A stretch of DNA of 64,000 nt from assembly GCF_044385915.1 (NCBI RefSeq), contig NZ_JBISCC010000121.1, positions 242,908 through 306,907 on the forward strand, in the 5' to 3' direction. Below the pieces are notes generated by a model, which worked only from the letters and a program-made list of their open reading frames with translations, had not been told where the DNA came from and made no database searches. This DNA comes from Thalassobellus citreus. Lineage in GTDB: Bacteria > Bacteroidota > Bacteroidia > Flavobacteriales > Flavobacteriaceae. Shown piece after piece: positions 8,884 to 17,866 of the stretch; the stretch's first letter is position 1; each line of letters opens with the position of its first letter. Both the position numbers and the translations under genes were made by a program.

Positions 8884-9300
8884 TTAAAGAAAACTCTGAA
8901 TAGCTAACTCATAACTCTGCAAGCCAAAACCTAATATAACACCTCTAGCATTAGGCGATATAAACGATTGGTGACGGAATTCTTCTCTATTAAACGTATT
9001 AGAAATATGAACTTCCACAACAGGTGTTTCAATAGCTTTAACAGCATCTCCTATGCCTACCGATGTATGTGTATATGCTGCAGCATTTAAAATAACACCA
9101 TCATAACTAAATCCTATTTCATGTAACTTATCAATAAGTTCTCCTTCTATATTCGATTGAAAATAATCTATATCTGCATCTGGGTATTTTCTAACTACTT
9201 CTTCCAAAAACTCGGTAAAAGATAAACTTCCGTAAATATTTGGCTCTCTTTTACCTAAAAGATTAAGATTAGGTCCGTTGATTATTATTAGTTTTTTCAT
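8884..9300 (-). CDS. aroQ: Type II 3-dehydroquinate dehydratase
   Basis: A 138-residue enzyme, the usual dodecameric type II size. It dehydrates 3-dehydroquinate to 3-dehydroshikimate in the shikimate pathway. The N-terminal INGPNLNLLGKREPNIYG carries the catalytic Arg18 and Tyr23. NAAAYTHTSVG and EVHISNTFNREEFRHQS carry the substrate-binding Asn and His residues. It lies divergently near xerD, separated only by a porin-like gene; this aroQ-xerD neighbourhood is common in Flavobacteriaceae. Terminators lie on both sides. Confidence 0.96.
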   Translation of the reverse strand: MKKLIIINGPNLNLLGKREPNIYGSLSFTEFLEEVVRKYPDADIDYFQSNIEGELIDKLHEIGFSYDGVILNAAAYTHTSVGIGDAVKAIETPVVEVHISNTFNREEFRHQSFISPNARGVILGFGLQSYELAIQSFL

Positions 9301-9327
9301 TAGGTAAATATATTAAAAATAAGGCAT

Positions 9328-9362
9328 AAAAAAACCGAAGTTATTCACTTCGGTTTTTTTAT
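9328..9362 (-). terminator. Intrinsic terminator after the porin-like gene
   Basis: Stem AACCGAAG/CTTCGGTT with loop TTATTCA (about 9332-9356) between A- and T-runs. It separates the outer-membrane protein gene from aroQ. Confidence 0.88.
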
Positions 9363-9375
9363 AAACTAGATTATT

Positions 9376-9978
9376 TTAAAGTTGAAAAACAACCCCAAAA
9401 TTAAGAGCTGAACTAGCATTAAATAAACTAAAATTAGCATCTATTATACTTATAAAACCATTGTATCCTTGATATTGAATATATAGCTGCGTGTCATCTG
9501 CTAAATCAAATTTATAACCTATTCCTACACCTAAACCAGCATCAAAACTATTCATCCCATCTTTGATATCGATTTCTCCAGATGGTAAATCAGATTTAGC
9601 ACTAATTAAAACTCCTAATGTAGGTCCAAAATTTAAGAACCAATTTCTTTCAGAACCAAAATGCCAATTAGCATGAATAGGTAATGCTATATAATTTAAT
9701 TTATCAATTACATCATATCCAGACTGACTTACTTTTGTTCCTTTAGAATCATAAAGAAGTCCAGAACGTAAACTCCAACGGTCACTAAAATAATACTCAG
9801 CAATTACACCTGCATCAAAAGATGTTCTTATTTTATTTGTTAAACTTTCAGAACTTGTATAGTTGGACAAGTTCAAACCAACTTGCGGTGCTATTGTAAA
9901 ATCACCTGAATCTGATTGAGCAGTCATATTTGACAATCCAAAAACTGCAATAGCAATAAATAATAATAATTTTTTCAT
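9376..9978 (-). CDS. Porin-family outer-membrane beta-barrel protein
   Basis: A 200-residue protein with a signal peptide (MKKLLLFIAIAVFGLSNMTAQ). The following barrel has recurring motifs PQVGLNLSNY, YYFSDRWSLRSGLLYDSKG, NFGPTLGVLIS and GLGVGIGYKFDL. This is the outer-membrane beta-barrel (OMP_b-brl_2-like) family common in Bacteroidota. The C-terminus NFGVVFQL fits an outer-membrane targeting strand. The ligand or function is unknown. Monocistronic: terminator at 9328-9362, with a 160-nt AT-rich gap shared with divergent xerD. Confidence 0.88.
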   Translation of the reverse strand: MKKLLLFIAIAVFGLSNMTAQSDSGDFTIAPQVGLNLSNYTSSESLTNKIRTSFDAGVIAEYYFSDRWSLRSGLLYDSKGTKVSQSGYDVIDKLNYIALPIHANWHFGSERNWFLNFGPTLGVLISAKSDLPSGEIDIKDGMNSFDAGLGVGIGYKFDLADDTQLYIQYQGYNGFISIIDANFSLFNASSALNFGVVFQL

Positions 9979-10140
9979 CTTTTTAAGTTTATTTGATTAA
10001 TTCACTACAAATTAAGTTTTTATTTACTAAACATAAAAGTAATTTCCTTATTATATTGTAGTCTTATTCTTAACAACCTATACTTTAATACTTTATATTA
10101 TAATTTAGATATATAATGTAATTAAACTATTTTTACATCT

Positions 10141-11037
10141 ATGAAATGGCAACAAGCACTTAAAGATTATCAATTATACTTAAAGATAGAACGCGGACTA
10201 TCTAAAAACTCTATTGATAATTATGCTCTCGATGTAAAAAAGTTAATGTCTTATTTAGAAATTAACAACATGAGTATATCTCCAATTTCAATTACACCAG
10301 AAATTATTCAGCAATTTATTTATGAAGTTGCAAAACATGTAAATGCACGTTCTCAATCAAGATTAATATCTGGCTTACGTAGTTTTTTTAACTATTTAGT
10401 TTTTGAAGATTATAGACCATCAAACCCTTTAGAATTAATTGAATCTCCTAAAATAGGTAGAAAACTTCCTGACACTTTATCTGAAGAAGAAATAGATAGT
10501 CTTATTAATGCCATAGATTTAAGTAAACCAGAAGGTGAACGCAATCGTGCGATGCTAGAAACCTTATATGGCTGTGGGTTACGTGTTAGCGAATTAATAA
10601 ATTTAAAATTATCTGATTTATTCTTTGACGAAGGTTTTATTAAAGTAACTGGTAAAGGAGATAAACAACGCTTTGTTCCTATTGTAGCAATTACTCAAAA
10701 ATTCATCAATATTTATAGAATCGAGATACGTAATCATTTAAATATTCAAGCTGGTTTTGAAGACACCTTATTTTTAAACCGCCGCGGAAAACAATTAACC
10801 AGAGCCATGATTTTTACTATTATTAAGCAATTAGCAGAAAAAATAGAACTTAAAAAAAGTATTTCCCCTCATACCTTTAGACATTCGTTCGCAACTCATT
10901 TATTACAAAATGATGCCGATTTGCGTTCTATACAACTTATGCTAGGTCATGAAAGTATTACCACGACTGAAATTTATGTGCATCTAGACAAAAGCCATTT
11001 AACTAAAGTGGTTGAAAAATTTCATCCTAGGAAATAG
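10141..11037 (+). CDS. xerD: Site-specific tyrosine recombinase XerD/XerC-type
   Basis: A 298-residue recombinase that resolves chromosome dimers at dif with the FtsK translocase. An N-terminal SAM-like core-binding domain (about 1-90) precedes the catalytic domain. The active-site set is visible: Arg in GCGLRVSEL, Lys in TGKGDKQRFVP, the box HTFRHSFATHLL (HxxR), His in LGHESITTT, and the nucleophile Tyr in EIYVHLD. Length and completeness fit a chromosomal Xer protein rather than a phage integrase. XerC versus XerD cannot be settled from sequence alone, but the aroQ neighbourhood fits xerD in flavobacteria. Confidence 0.9.
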   Translation: MKWQQALKDYQLYLKIERGLSKNSIDNYALDVKKLMSYLEINNMSISPISITPEIIQQFIYEVAKHVNARSQSRLISGLRSFFNYLVFEDYRPSNPLELIESPKIGRKLPDTLSEEEIDSLINAIDLSKPEGERNRAMLETLYGCGLRVSELINLKLSDLFFDEGFIKVTGKGDKQRFVPIVAITQKFINIYRIEIRNHLNIQAGFEDTLFLNRRGKQLTRAMIFTIIKQLAEKIELKKSISPHTFRHSFATHLLQNDADLRSIQLMLGHESITTTEIYVHLDKSHLTKVVEKFHPRK

Positions 11038-11050
11038 AGTTTACACAAAA

Positions 11051-11083
11051 TAAAAAATCCAGCAAATGCTGGATTTTTTATTA
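11051..11083 (+). terminator. Bidirectional terminator between xerD and rny
   Basis: Stem AATCCAGCA/TGCTGGATT with a short A loop, flanked by an A-run and a T-run, between convergent xerD and rny. Confidence 0.9.
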
Positions 11084-11104
11084 TTTCTGCCTTCTTAGGA
11101 ATTT

Positions 11105-12679
11105 TTACTTCGCGATATTAACCGCTCTAGTTTCTCTAATAACAGTTACTTTAACTTGTCCTGGATAGGTCATATCTGTTTGTACCTTTTGAGAAATATT
11201 AAATGATAAATCGGCTGCTTTTTGATCGTCTACTTTTTCGCTTTCTACAATAACACGTAGTTCTCTACCTGCTTGAATGGCATAAGCCTTTTTAACACCT
11301 TGAAAACCAAAAGCAATATCTTCTAAATCTTTTAAACGTTGTATATAACTATCTAAAACTTGACGACGCGCTCCTGGACGCGCTCCTGAAATAGCATCAC
11401 AAACCTGAATAATTGGTGCTATTAATGATTTCATTTCTACTTCATCATGGTGAGCTCCAATAGCATTACACACATCAGCTTTTTCATTATATTTTTCAGC
11501 CCATTGCATTCCTAAAATAGCGTGAGGAGTTTCCATATCTGCTTCTGCATCTGGCACTTTTCCTATATCATGTAATAATCCAGCACGTTTTGCTAATTTT
11601 GGATTTAAACCTAATTCGGCAGCCATAACACCACAAAGTTTAGCAACTTCACGCGAGTGTTGTAATAAGTTTTGTCCGTAAGAAGAACGATACTTCATAC
11701 GTCCTACCATCTTAATAAGTTCTGGATGTAAATTATGAATTCCTAAATCAATAACAGTACGTTTACCAACTTCAATAATCTCCTGCTCTATTTGTTTTTG
11801 AGTCTTTTTAACAACTTCTTCAATTCTTGCAGGGTGAATTCTACCATCTGTTACTAACTTGTGTAATGACAAACGAGCAATTTCTCTTCGAACAGAATCA
11901 AAACAAGACAAGATAATAGCTTCTGGGGTATCATCGACAATAATCTCTACTCCTGTTGCCGCTTCAATAGCACGTATGTTTCGACCTTCACGACCAATAA
12001 TTCGTCCTTTAACATCATCAGATTCTATATTAAAAACAGATACACAGTTATCTACCGCTTCTTCAGTTCCTATACGTTGAATAGTGTTAATAATAATTTT
12101 CTTAGCATCTTGTTCAGCTGTTAATTTAGCTTCTTCTAAAGAACTTTGTACAAATGCCATGGCATCATTTTTAGCTTCACCTTTTAAAGACTCAACTAAT
12201 TGTTCTTTGGCTTCTTCTGCAGAAAGACTAGAAATAACTTCTAATTGTTGTACTTGATTTTTATGTAATCTATCAAGCTCTTCTTGTTTCTTTTCATAAA
12301 CATCAATTCTATGATCGTAGTCTTTAAGCTTATCTTCAAGACTTTGATTTAGCTTAGTACTTTTAGAAAGTTCATTTGAAATCTTAGACTCTTTATCTCG
12401 AGTACGCTTTTCGGCTTCTGCCATTTTTTTATCACGAGAAAGAATGACTTTTTCGTGTTCAGATTTAAGTTCTAAAAACTTTTCTTTAGCTTGAAGTATC
12501 TTATCTTTTTTAATTGATTCTCCTTCACTTTTAGCTTCTTTAAGTATTAAAGCAGCATTTTTTTTCGCTTCTTTTACCAGTTTTGAAGCATTATTCTTTT
12601 CAAGTGTCTTTGCTATAATAAAGCCTATTATTAGACCTAAAGTAACACCACCTAGTGCAAATATAATTGGGTTATCCAT
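11105..12679 (-). CDS. rny: Ribonuclease Y
   Basis: A 524-residue membrane-anchored endoribonuclease that initiates mRNA turnover. Domains in order: N-terminal transmembrane helix (about 4-23), a long coiled coil rich in Lys/Glu (about 30-190), a KH RNA-binding domain with GRIIGREGRNIRAIE (about 225-240), and an HD domain with LLHDIGKVPDAE carrying the metal-binding His-Asp pair. Length is standard. It lies downstream of zapA with a 6S-like RNA between them; the 6S terminator ends 25 nt before ATG 12679, so rny may depend on read-through or a promoter I cannot identify. Confidence 0.95.
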   Translation of the reverse strand: MDNPIIFALGGVTLGLIIGFIIAKTLEKNNASKLVKEAKKNAALILKEAKSEGESIKKDKILQAKEKFLELKSEHEKVILSRDKKMAEAEKRTRDKESKISNELSKSTKLNQSLEDKLKDYDHRIDVYEKKQEELDRLHKNQVQQLEVISSLSAEEAKEQLVESLKGEAKNDAMAFVQSSLEEAKLTAEQDAKKIIINTIQRIGTEEAVDNCVSVFNIESDDVKGRIIGREGRNIRAIEAATGVEIIVDDTPEAIILSCFDSVRREIARLSLHKLVTDGRIHPARIEEVVKKTQKQIEQEIIEVGKRTVIDLGIHNLHPELIKMVGRMKYRSSYGQNLLQHSREVAKLCGVMAAELGLNPKLAKRAGLLHDIGKVPDAEADMETPHAILGMQWAEKYNEKADVCNAIGAHHDEVEMKSLIAPIIQVCDAISGARPGARRQVLDSYIQRLKDLEDIAFGFQGVKKAYAIQAGRELRVIVESEKVDDQKAADLSFNISQKVQTDMTYPGQVKVTVIRETRAVNIAK

Positions 12680-12703
12680 CGTATTTAGTTAATTAGTATA
12701 TAT

Positions 12704-12892
12704 AAAAAAAGCCTACACCAGTATAAAGTTTTGTATAAACTCCTTAAAAACAAGTTTAGGGCTAACAAGCTGATCAAGGATCTGCTCAAGATTCTAAATT
12801 AATAGTTCTAGCAGCTTGCTTTTACAACTTAAACTCACCCTTTTTAAAGAATTAACGTTGAGTTTATCAAAAAAAATAACCAATGTAGGCAG
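12704..12892 (-). ncRNA. ssrS: 6S RNA-like regulatory RNA
   Basis: A gap of about 240 nt between zapA and rny contains a transcript-like unit on the minus strand. The ends pair: GCCTACA at 12890-12884 with TGTAGGC at 12717-12711, followed by seven T (terminator). A second closing block pairs ATAAACTC with GAGTTTAT. An internal terminal arm is formed by CAAGCTG with CAGCTTG, and AGTTTA/TAAACT pairing lies between. A long rod with an open central bulge is the architecture of 6S RNA, which binds housekeeping RNA polymerase. Placement beside zapA is the classic ssrS neighbourhood. Exact ends are estimates. It may match the Rfam 6S or Flavo-1 models. Confidence 0.75.
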
Positions 12893-12920
12893 TAACTTTT
12901 AGTTTATTTTAAAGAACGTT

Positions 12921-13214
12921 TTAAGAGACTAAATAAGACTGTAACAAATCATTTAAAGCATTAAGCTTTTCTTCGACATGCTCGTTTACATTTTCTTTAT
13001 CTATAGACTTCTGCTCTACTTGAGAAGCAAATTGTAAAGCACACATAGCTAATACATCTTGTTTATCTCGAACAGAATAACTTTGCTCAAATTGTTTAAC
13101 CATTTCTTCAATGTTTTTAGCCGCTTTACGAAGTCCTTCCTCTTGACTCGCTTCAATAGTTAAAGGATATACCCTATTTCCTATTGACAACTTTATTTTA
13201 AGCTTTTCTGACAT
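12921..13214 (-). CDS. zapA: Cell division protein ZapA
   Basis: A 97-residue protein that binds FtsZ and promotes bundling of the Z ring. The N-terminal part KLKIKLSIGNRVYPLTIEASQEEGLRKAAKNIEEMV is the typical ZapA domain start, followed by a helical dimerisation coiled coil with LAMCALQFASQVE. It lies 15 nt downstream of a coiled-coil gene in a two-gene operon and immediately upstream of the 6S-like RNA. Confidence 0.9.
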   Translation of the reverse strand: MSEKLKIKLSIGNRVYPLTIEASQEEGLRKAAKNIEEMVKQFEQSYSVRDKQDVLAMCALQFASQVEQKSIDKENVNEHVEEKLNALNDLLQSYLVS

Positions 13215-13229
13215 TGAATTTATGTTGCT

Positions 13230-13520
13230 TTATTCAGAAAGTTGACCAATACAATGATCTATATCTCTAATTAATGCGTTTATTTTAAGCTTAGTATCTC
13301 TTTTATTATCGTCACTACCTAATATTGAATTCGCAATTTTAAGAGCTTCATACTTTTCTTCCCAAGTTGCAATGTGCACTTTTTGGTTATGAATTTCTTT
13401 TTTTGAAACTTCTAATTCTTCAGTTAATTTAAAATTAGCTTGCTTTAAAAGCTCTAGTTTGTGTAATACTTTGCTAATTTTGTTTTCTAAAGAATCTACA
13501 ATATCTTCAATATTACTCAT
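13230..13520 (-). CDS. Small coiled-coil protein encoded with ZapA
   Basis: A 96-residue protein, almost entirely predicted coiled coil (heptads of Leu/Ile with Lys/Glu between about 5 and 75). It has no signal peptide or membrane span. It is the first gene of the zapA operon and precedes zapA by 15 nt, so a role at the division site (a ZapB-like partner) is a reasonable inference. No motif proves it. The start ATG 13520 lies 25 nt from a TAACTTTG -7 element at 13552-13545. Confidence 0.75.
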   Translation of the reverse strand: MSNIEDIVDSLENKISKVLHKLELLKQANFKLTEELEVSKKEIHNQKVHIATWEEKYEALKIANSILGSDDNKRDTKLKINALIRDIDHCIGQLSE

Positions 13521-13544
13521 TTACAAATTTCAATACTTATCTCA

Positions 13545-13575
13545 CAAAGTTAACATACCTTATGATAAATTACAA
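13545..13575 (-). promoter_or_regulatory. Promoter of the zapA operon
   Basis: On the minus strand TTG (13575-13573), a 20-nt spacer and TAACTTTG (13552-13545) match the Bacteroidota housekeeping consensus TTG-N19-TAnnTTTG. Confidence 0.65.
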
Positions 13576-13695
13576 TTGTTTTTACATAAAATTTAAAATA
13601 AAATGTTATTACTCATAATCAATACAATGGCTTGATTATTGTTTTATTCTTTGCGTTCTCATATCTAATTAATATTTTAGCACCAATACTTACCT

Positions 13696-15384
13696 ATGCG
13701 ATTCAGTCTTTTTATTTTTTTAATTTTCACAGCCCTTTCTAGCGCTCAAAATAATTACCCACAAGATTACTTTAGCAACCCTTTAGAAATACCTCTCATA
13801 CTTTCTGGTACTTTTGCAGAGTTACGTTCTAACCATTTTCATTCTGGATTAGATATAAAAACACAACAACGTGTTGGTTTAAAAGTAAAAGCTATTGCTA
13901 ACGGTTATGTTAGCCGCATAAAAGTATCTCATTTTGGTTACGGAAAAGCTTTATACATAACACACCCTAATGGTTATACAAGTGTTTACGGGCATTTACA
14001 AAAATTTGCTCCAGAAATTGAAGCTTATATTAAGAAACATCAATATGAAAAGGAATCTTATCAAATAGAACTATTTCCTTCTGCAGAAACTCTACCCGTT
14101 TCAAAAGACAGTTTAGTTGCTTATAGTGGAAATTCTGGAGGATCTGGCGGTCCTCATTTGCATTTTGAAATTAGAGACAAGGCTGAACGCCCCATGAACC
14201 CTATGCTTTTTGGAATTAACATAAAAGATAATATAGCACCTGTTATCAAATCTATTTATGCATACCCCATTGATAACAATTCTTTTATTAATAAATCGAA
14301 TGCAAAACAAAAGCTAAACTTAATCCCTTTACAAAATGGTGATTATGTAATAAAAAATATTGAAGCCTATGGAAACATTGGATTTGGCATTGAAACAATA
14401 GACAGGCAAGACCTAGCAGCTAATTCTAATGGTGTTTACAATATTCAAACTTTTGTAAATGGTAATAGAACTTTTGAAATAGACTTTAAAAAATTCTCCT
14501 TTGCAGAAACAAGACATCTTAATCAATTAATTGATTATGAAATTTACACGACTAAAAAACGTCGCATTCAAAAACTATTCAAAAAAAATAATCCTTTAAG
14601 CCTTATAAAACCTATTATTAACAATGGAAAATTAAATATTGAAGACAGCACCTATTCGGTTTATAAAATTAGAGTTGCCGACTACAAAAACAACGAGTCT
14701 TGGGTTACTATCAATATAAAAGGAACAAAAAACAGTATTTCTGATACTAAAACAAATAAAAAAACAACACCTTATTATATTAAAGCTAACCAAGCTGTTA
14801 ATTTAAAAGAAGGAAATGTTGCTGTTAATTTTTACAAGGACACTTTTTATGATGATTTTTATTTGAATTTTGAAACAAAAAACGATACCCTAACGCTTCA
14901 CAAAAACACGATTGCTGCAAAAAAAAGTTTCAATATAACTTTTGACATTAGCAAATACAATGAAGAAGACAAACAAAAACTATACATTGCGCGTTTGGTA
15001 GGTTACAAAAAGCTCCCAACTTATTCTACTACTAAAAGAAAAGAAAATATCTTAACTACTAACACAAAAACACTTGGCACATATACAATTGCTACAGACA
15101 GTATAAAACCTACTATAACTCCTATTAATTTTAAAAACGGTCAATGGCTTAGTAAGTATCGATATTTAAAAATTAAAATTAACGATACAGGCTCTGGCAT
15201 TTCTAATTACAGAGCAACTATTAATGGAAAATGGATTTTAATGGAGTACGATTACAAAACAAAAACACTCACTCACGATTTTAACGATAGTGTTATAACC
15301 GATACTAAAAATAATTTAAAAGTAATTGTAACTGATAATGTTGGAAATAATTCTACTTTTGAAACGTTATTTTACAGAAAATAA
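13696..15384 (+). CDS. M23 family metallopeptidase, secreted
   Basis: A 562-residue exported protein with a signal peptide (MRFSLFIFLIFTALSSAQ). An N-terminal LytM/M23 peptidase domain follows (about 30-175): HSGLDIKT supplies the first zinc His/Asp and GGPHLHFEIRD the HxH motif. GYVSRIKVSHFGYGKALYI and GYTSVYGHL are family-typical. The long C-terminal part (about 180-560) is beta-rich and unassigned. Active M23 enzymes cut peptidoglycan cross-links; both zinc motifs appear intact. It is followed after 13 nt by a TonB-dependent receptor gene, an arrangement common in flavobacteria. Confidence 0.9.
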   Translation: MRFSLFIFLIFTALSSAQNNYPQDYFSNPLEIPLILSGTFAELRSNHFHSGLDIKTQQRVGLKVKAIANGYVSRIKVSHFGYGKALYITHPNGYTSVYGHLQKFAPEIEAYIKKHQYEKESYQIELFPSAETLPVSKDSLVAYSGNSGGSGGPHLHFEIRDKAERPMNPMLFGINIKDNIAPVIKSIYAYPIDNNSFINKSNAKQKLNLIPLQNGDYVIKNIEAYGNIGFGIETIDRQDLAANSNGVYNIQTFVNGNRTFEIDFKKFSFAETRHLNQLIDYEIYTTKKRRIQKLFKKNNPLSLIKPIINNGKLNIEDSTYSVYKIRVADYKNNESWVTINIKGTKNSISDTKTNKKTTPYYIKANQAVNLKEGNVAVNFYKDTFYDDFYLNFETKNDTLTLHKNTIAAKKSFNITFDISKYNEEDKQKLYIARLVGYKKLPTYSTTKRKENILTTNTKTLGTYTIATDSIKPTITPINFKNGQWLSKYRYLKIKINDTGSGISNYRATINGKWILMEYDYKTKTLTHDFNDSVITDTKNNLKVIVTDNVGNNSTFETLFYRK

Positions 15385-15397
15385 ACCAACAAACCAA

Positions 15398-17863
15398 TTG
15401 AAAGCAAAATTCTCACTCTTCACTGTATTCTTTTTATCAATATTATATATTGGCTATTCGCAAACTGGTACTATTCAAGGTGTTATTTTAAATGAGGACA
15501 ACTTCCCCATTTCTAATATAAACATTAAAGCTGGTACTAATAATGGAACAAAAACAAATGATAACGGGTTTTATACAATTAACATTCCCGCAAATCAAGA
15601 TATAACAATTGAGTTTACTCACTTATCATATAAAAAAGTTGTTAGCACCTTTCATTTAAAAAATGGCGAAACAATAGAATTTAACCCTGTAATGAGTACT
15701 TCTATATCACAAATAGCTACTATAATTGTAAATAGTAATAGAAGAAAAGATGTGGAAGGTGTTGTTACCATAAAACCAGAAACCATTAGAAAAATTCCTG
15801 GTGCAAATGCAGGTGTAGAAAACCTATTATTAACACTTCCTGGAGTTAGTAACAACAACGAATTAAGTACACAATATAATGTTAGAGGTGGAAACTATGA
15901 TGAAAACCTAGTATATGTTAACGATATTGAAGTGTATCGTCCGTTTTTAGTTCGCTCTGGACAACAAGAAGGCTTAAGCTTTGTTAATACGGACTTGGTT
16001 CAAAACGTTGATTTTTCAGCTGGGGGATTTCAAGCAAAGTATGGCGATAAATTATCTTCAGTTTTAGATATTACTTATAAAACACCTTATCAATTTGAAG
16101 TTAATGCCGATTTAAGCTTATTAGGAGCTAGTCTTTCTGTTGAAAACATAAGTAAAGACTCAAAGTTTTCAGCAATCGTAGGGCTTCGTTACCGTGACAA
16201 TAGCTTATTGGTTAATGCAAAAGAAACGGAGACCAATTTTAATCCGTCATTTGCAGATGCTCAAGGCTTTTTTACGTATAAATTTTCAAATAAATTTCAT
16301 TTGAGTTTTTTAGGAAACGCCTCCTTCAACAAGTATAATTACGCTCCGCAAACAAGACAAACCAATTTTGGAACATTAACAGATCCTATTGCATTACTTG
16401 TTTTTTACGAAGGACAAGAAAAAGATCAATACCAAACCTTATTTGGAGCTTTTAAAGGCACCTACTTTGCTAATGATAATCTATCACTTGATTTAATTAC
16501 ATCAACTTATCATACTACCGAAGAAGAGTATTTTGATATTTTAGCACAATACAGGCTTGGTGAAGTAAACACAAATATTGGTGAAGAAAATTTAGGTGAA
16601 GTTGAATTTAGTGAAGGCGTAGGTAGCCAATTAAATCATGGACGCAACGACTTAGATGCTCTTATTACTAATATTGAACATAAAGGGCATTTAAAAATTG
16701 ATGAAAATCGTATTGAATGGTCTCTTAAATATACAAATGAAGATATACGTGACCGTTTAGTAGAATGGGAAGTTATTGATTCTGCAGGCTTTTCAATTAG
16801 ACCACCAAAAACAGTACTTGACAACGAACAACCTTACACACCTTACAGCGGTCCTCTAGAATCTTTTAATAATGTTCGCACTACTAATAATACACAAATA
16901 AACAGAATACAAGCCTATGCCCAATGGAGTAAACGCTCAACAATAGGAACTAGTGATGTTTGGTATAACGCAGGAGTTAGAGTTCATAACTGGTCGGTTA
17001 GTGGCGATGGGATTGCGTCATCAAACCAAACCGTTTTTAGTCCGCGTGCACAATTCACAATAAAACCTTATTGGGAAAAAGACATGTTGTTTAGAATTTC
17101 AACTGGTTTATATTATCAGCCACCTTTTTACAGAGAACTGCGTGATGCTAATGGTATTGTGCAACCTAATGTAAAAGCACAAAAATCGTTTCATGTTGTT
17201 TTAGGAAACGATTATAGTTTTAAAATGTGGGATAGACCTTTTAAATTAACCACAGAAGCTTACTACAAGGGTTTAACCAATGTAAACCCGTATACACTTG
17301 AAAATGTACGAATTAGATACAGTGCTAATAACAATGCAAAAGCACGTGCTTATGGTTTAGACATGAGATTGAATGGCGAATTTGTTCCAGGCACAGAATC
17401 ATGGGTTAGTTTTGGGTATTTAAAAAACGAAGAAAACATAGATAACAGAGGTTATATTGCACGACCAACAGATCAACGTTTAAAATTTGCCGCCTTATTT
17501 CAAGATTATGTACCAAATGTACCAAACATGAAAATGTATTTAAATTTGGTTTATAACACAGGCTTACCTGGAGGCTCTCCTAGTTATGTAGATCCTTACG
17601 ATTATCAAAACAGACTCCCAGATTATAAAAGAGCCGATTTAGGGTTACAATTTGTTTTAGTAGATGAAAGAAAACAATTCAAAAGCGGTTGGAAAAAACC
17701 TTTTAAAACTTTATCCTTTGGGTTTGAAATATTCAACATGTTTGATGCACAAAACTCTATTACAAATACATGGGTAAGAGATGTGTATAGCAAGCGTCAA
17801 TACGCCATTCCTAATTACTTAACACCGCGGGTTTTTAATGTAAGAACTACTATGAAGTTCTAA
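15398..17863 (+). CDS. TonB-dependent receptor with carboxypeptidase-like regulatory domain
   Basis: An outer-membrane receptor of about 821 residues. A TTG start at 15398 is chosen because it gives a clean signal peptide (KAKFSLFTVFFLSILYIGYSQ) and lies 13 nt after the previous stop. The longer in-frame start at 15338 would overlap that gene by 47 nt and bury the signal. After the signal come a CarboxypepD_reg-like beta-sandwich (GTIQGVILNEDNFPISNINI), a plug domain (IPGANAGVENLLLTLPGV, YNVRGGNYDENLVYVNDIEVYRP) and a beta-barrel ending in TTMKF. It takes up an unknown ligand using TonB energy. The M23 gene upstream is probably co-transcribed. Confidence 0.9.
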   Translation: MKAKFSLFTVFFLSILYIGYSQTGTIQGVILNEDNFPISNINIKAGTNNGTKTNDNGFYTINIPANQDITIEFTHLSYKKVVSTFHLKNGETIEFNPVMSTSISQIATIIVNSNRRKDVEGVVTIKPETIRKIPGANAGVENLLLTLPGVSNNNELSTQYNVRGGNYDENLVYVNDIEVYRPFLVRSGQQEGLSFVNTDLVQNVDFSAGGFQAKYGDKLSSVLDITYKTPYQFEVNADLSLLGASLSVENISKDSKFSAIVGLRYRDNSLLVNAKETETNFNPSFADAQGFFTYKFSNKFHLSFLGNASFNKYNYAPQTRQTNFGTLTDPIALLVFYEGQEKDQYQTLFGAFKGTYFANDNLSLDLITSTYHTTEEEYFDILAQYRLGEVNTNIGEENLGEVEFSEGVGSQLNHGRNDLDALITNIEHKGHLKIDENRIEWSLKYTNEDIRDRLVEWEVIDSAGFSIRPPKTVLDNEQPYTPYSGPLESFNNVRTTNNTQINRIQAYAQWSKRSTIGTSDVWYNAGVRVHNWSVSGDGIASSNQTVFSPRAQFTIKPYWEKDMLFRISTGLYYQPPFYRELRDANGIVQPNVKAQKSFHVVLGNDYSFKMWDRPFKLTTEAYYKGLTNVNPYTLENVRIRYSANNNAKARAYGLDMRLNGEFVPGTESWVSFGYLKNEENIDNRGYIARPTDQRLKFAALFQDYVPNVPNMKMYLNLVYNTGLPGGSPSYVDPYDYQNRLPDYKRADLGLQFVLVDERKQFKSGWKKPFKTLSFGFEIFNMFDAQNSITNTWVRDVYSKRQYAIPNYLTPRVFNVRTTMKF

Positions 17864-17866
17864 TTA

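Noticed and set aside
10141..11037. Phage or integrative-element integrase
   Set aside because: The tyrosine recombinase has chromosomal Xer length and motifs, sits beside aroQ, and there are no phage genes or attachment repeats nearby.
13230..13520. Phenylalanyl-tRNA synthetase-related protein
   Set aside because: Such labels are sometimes attached to this small coiled-coil protein, but no synthetase motif is present.
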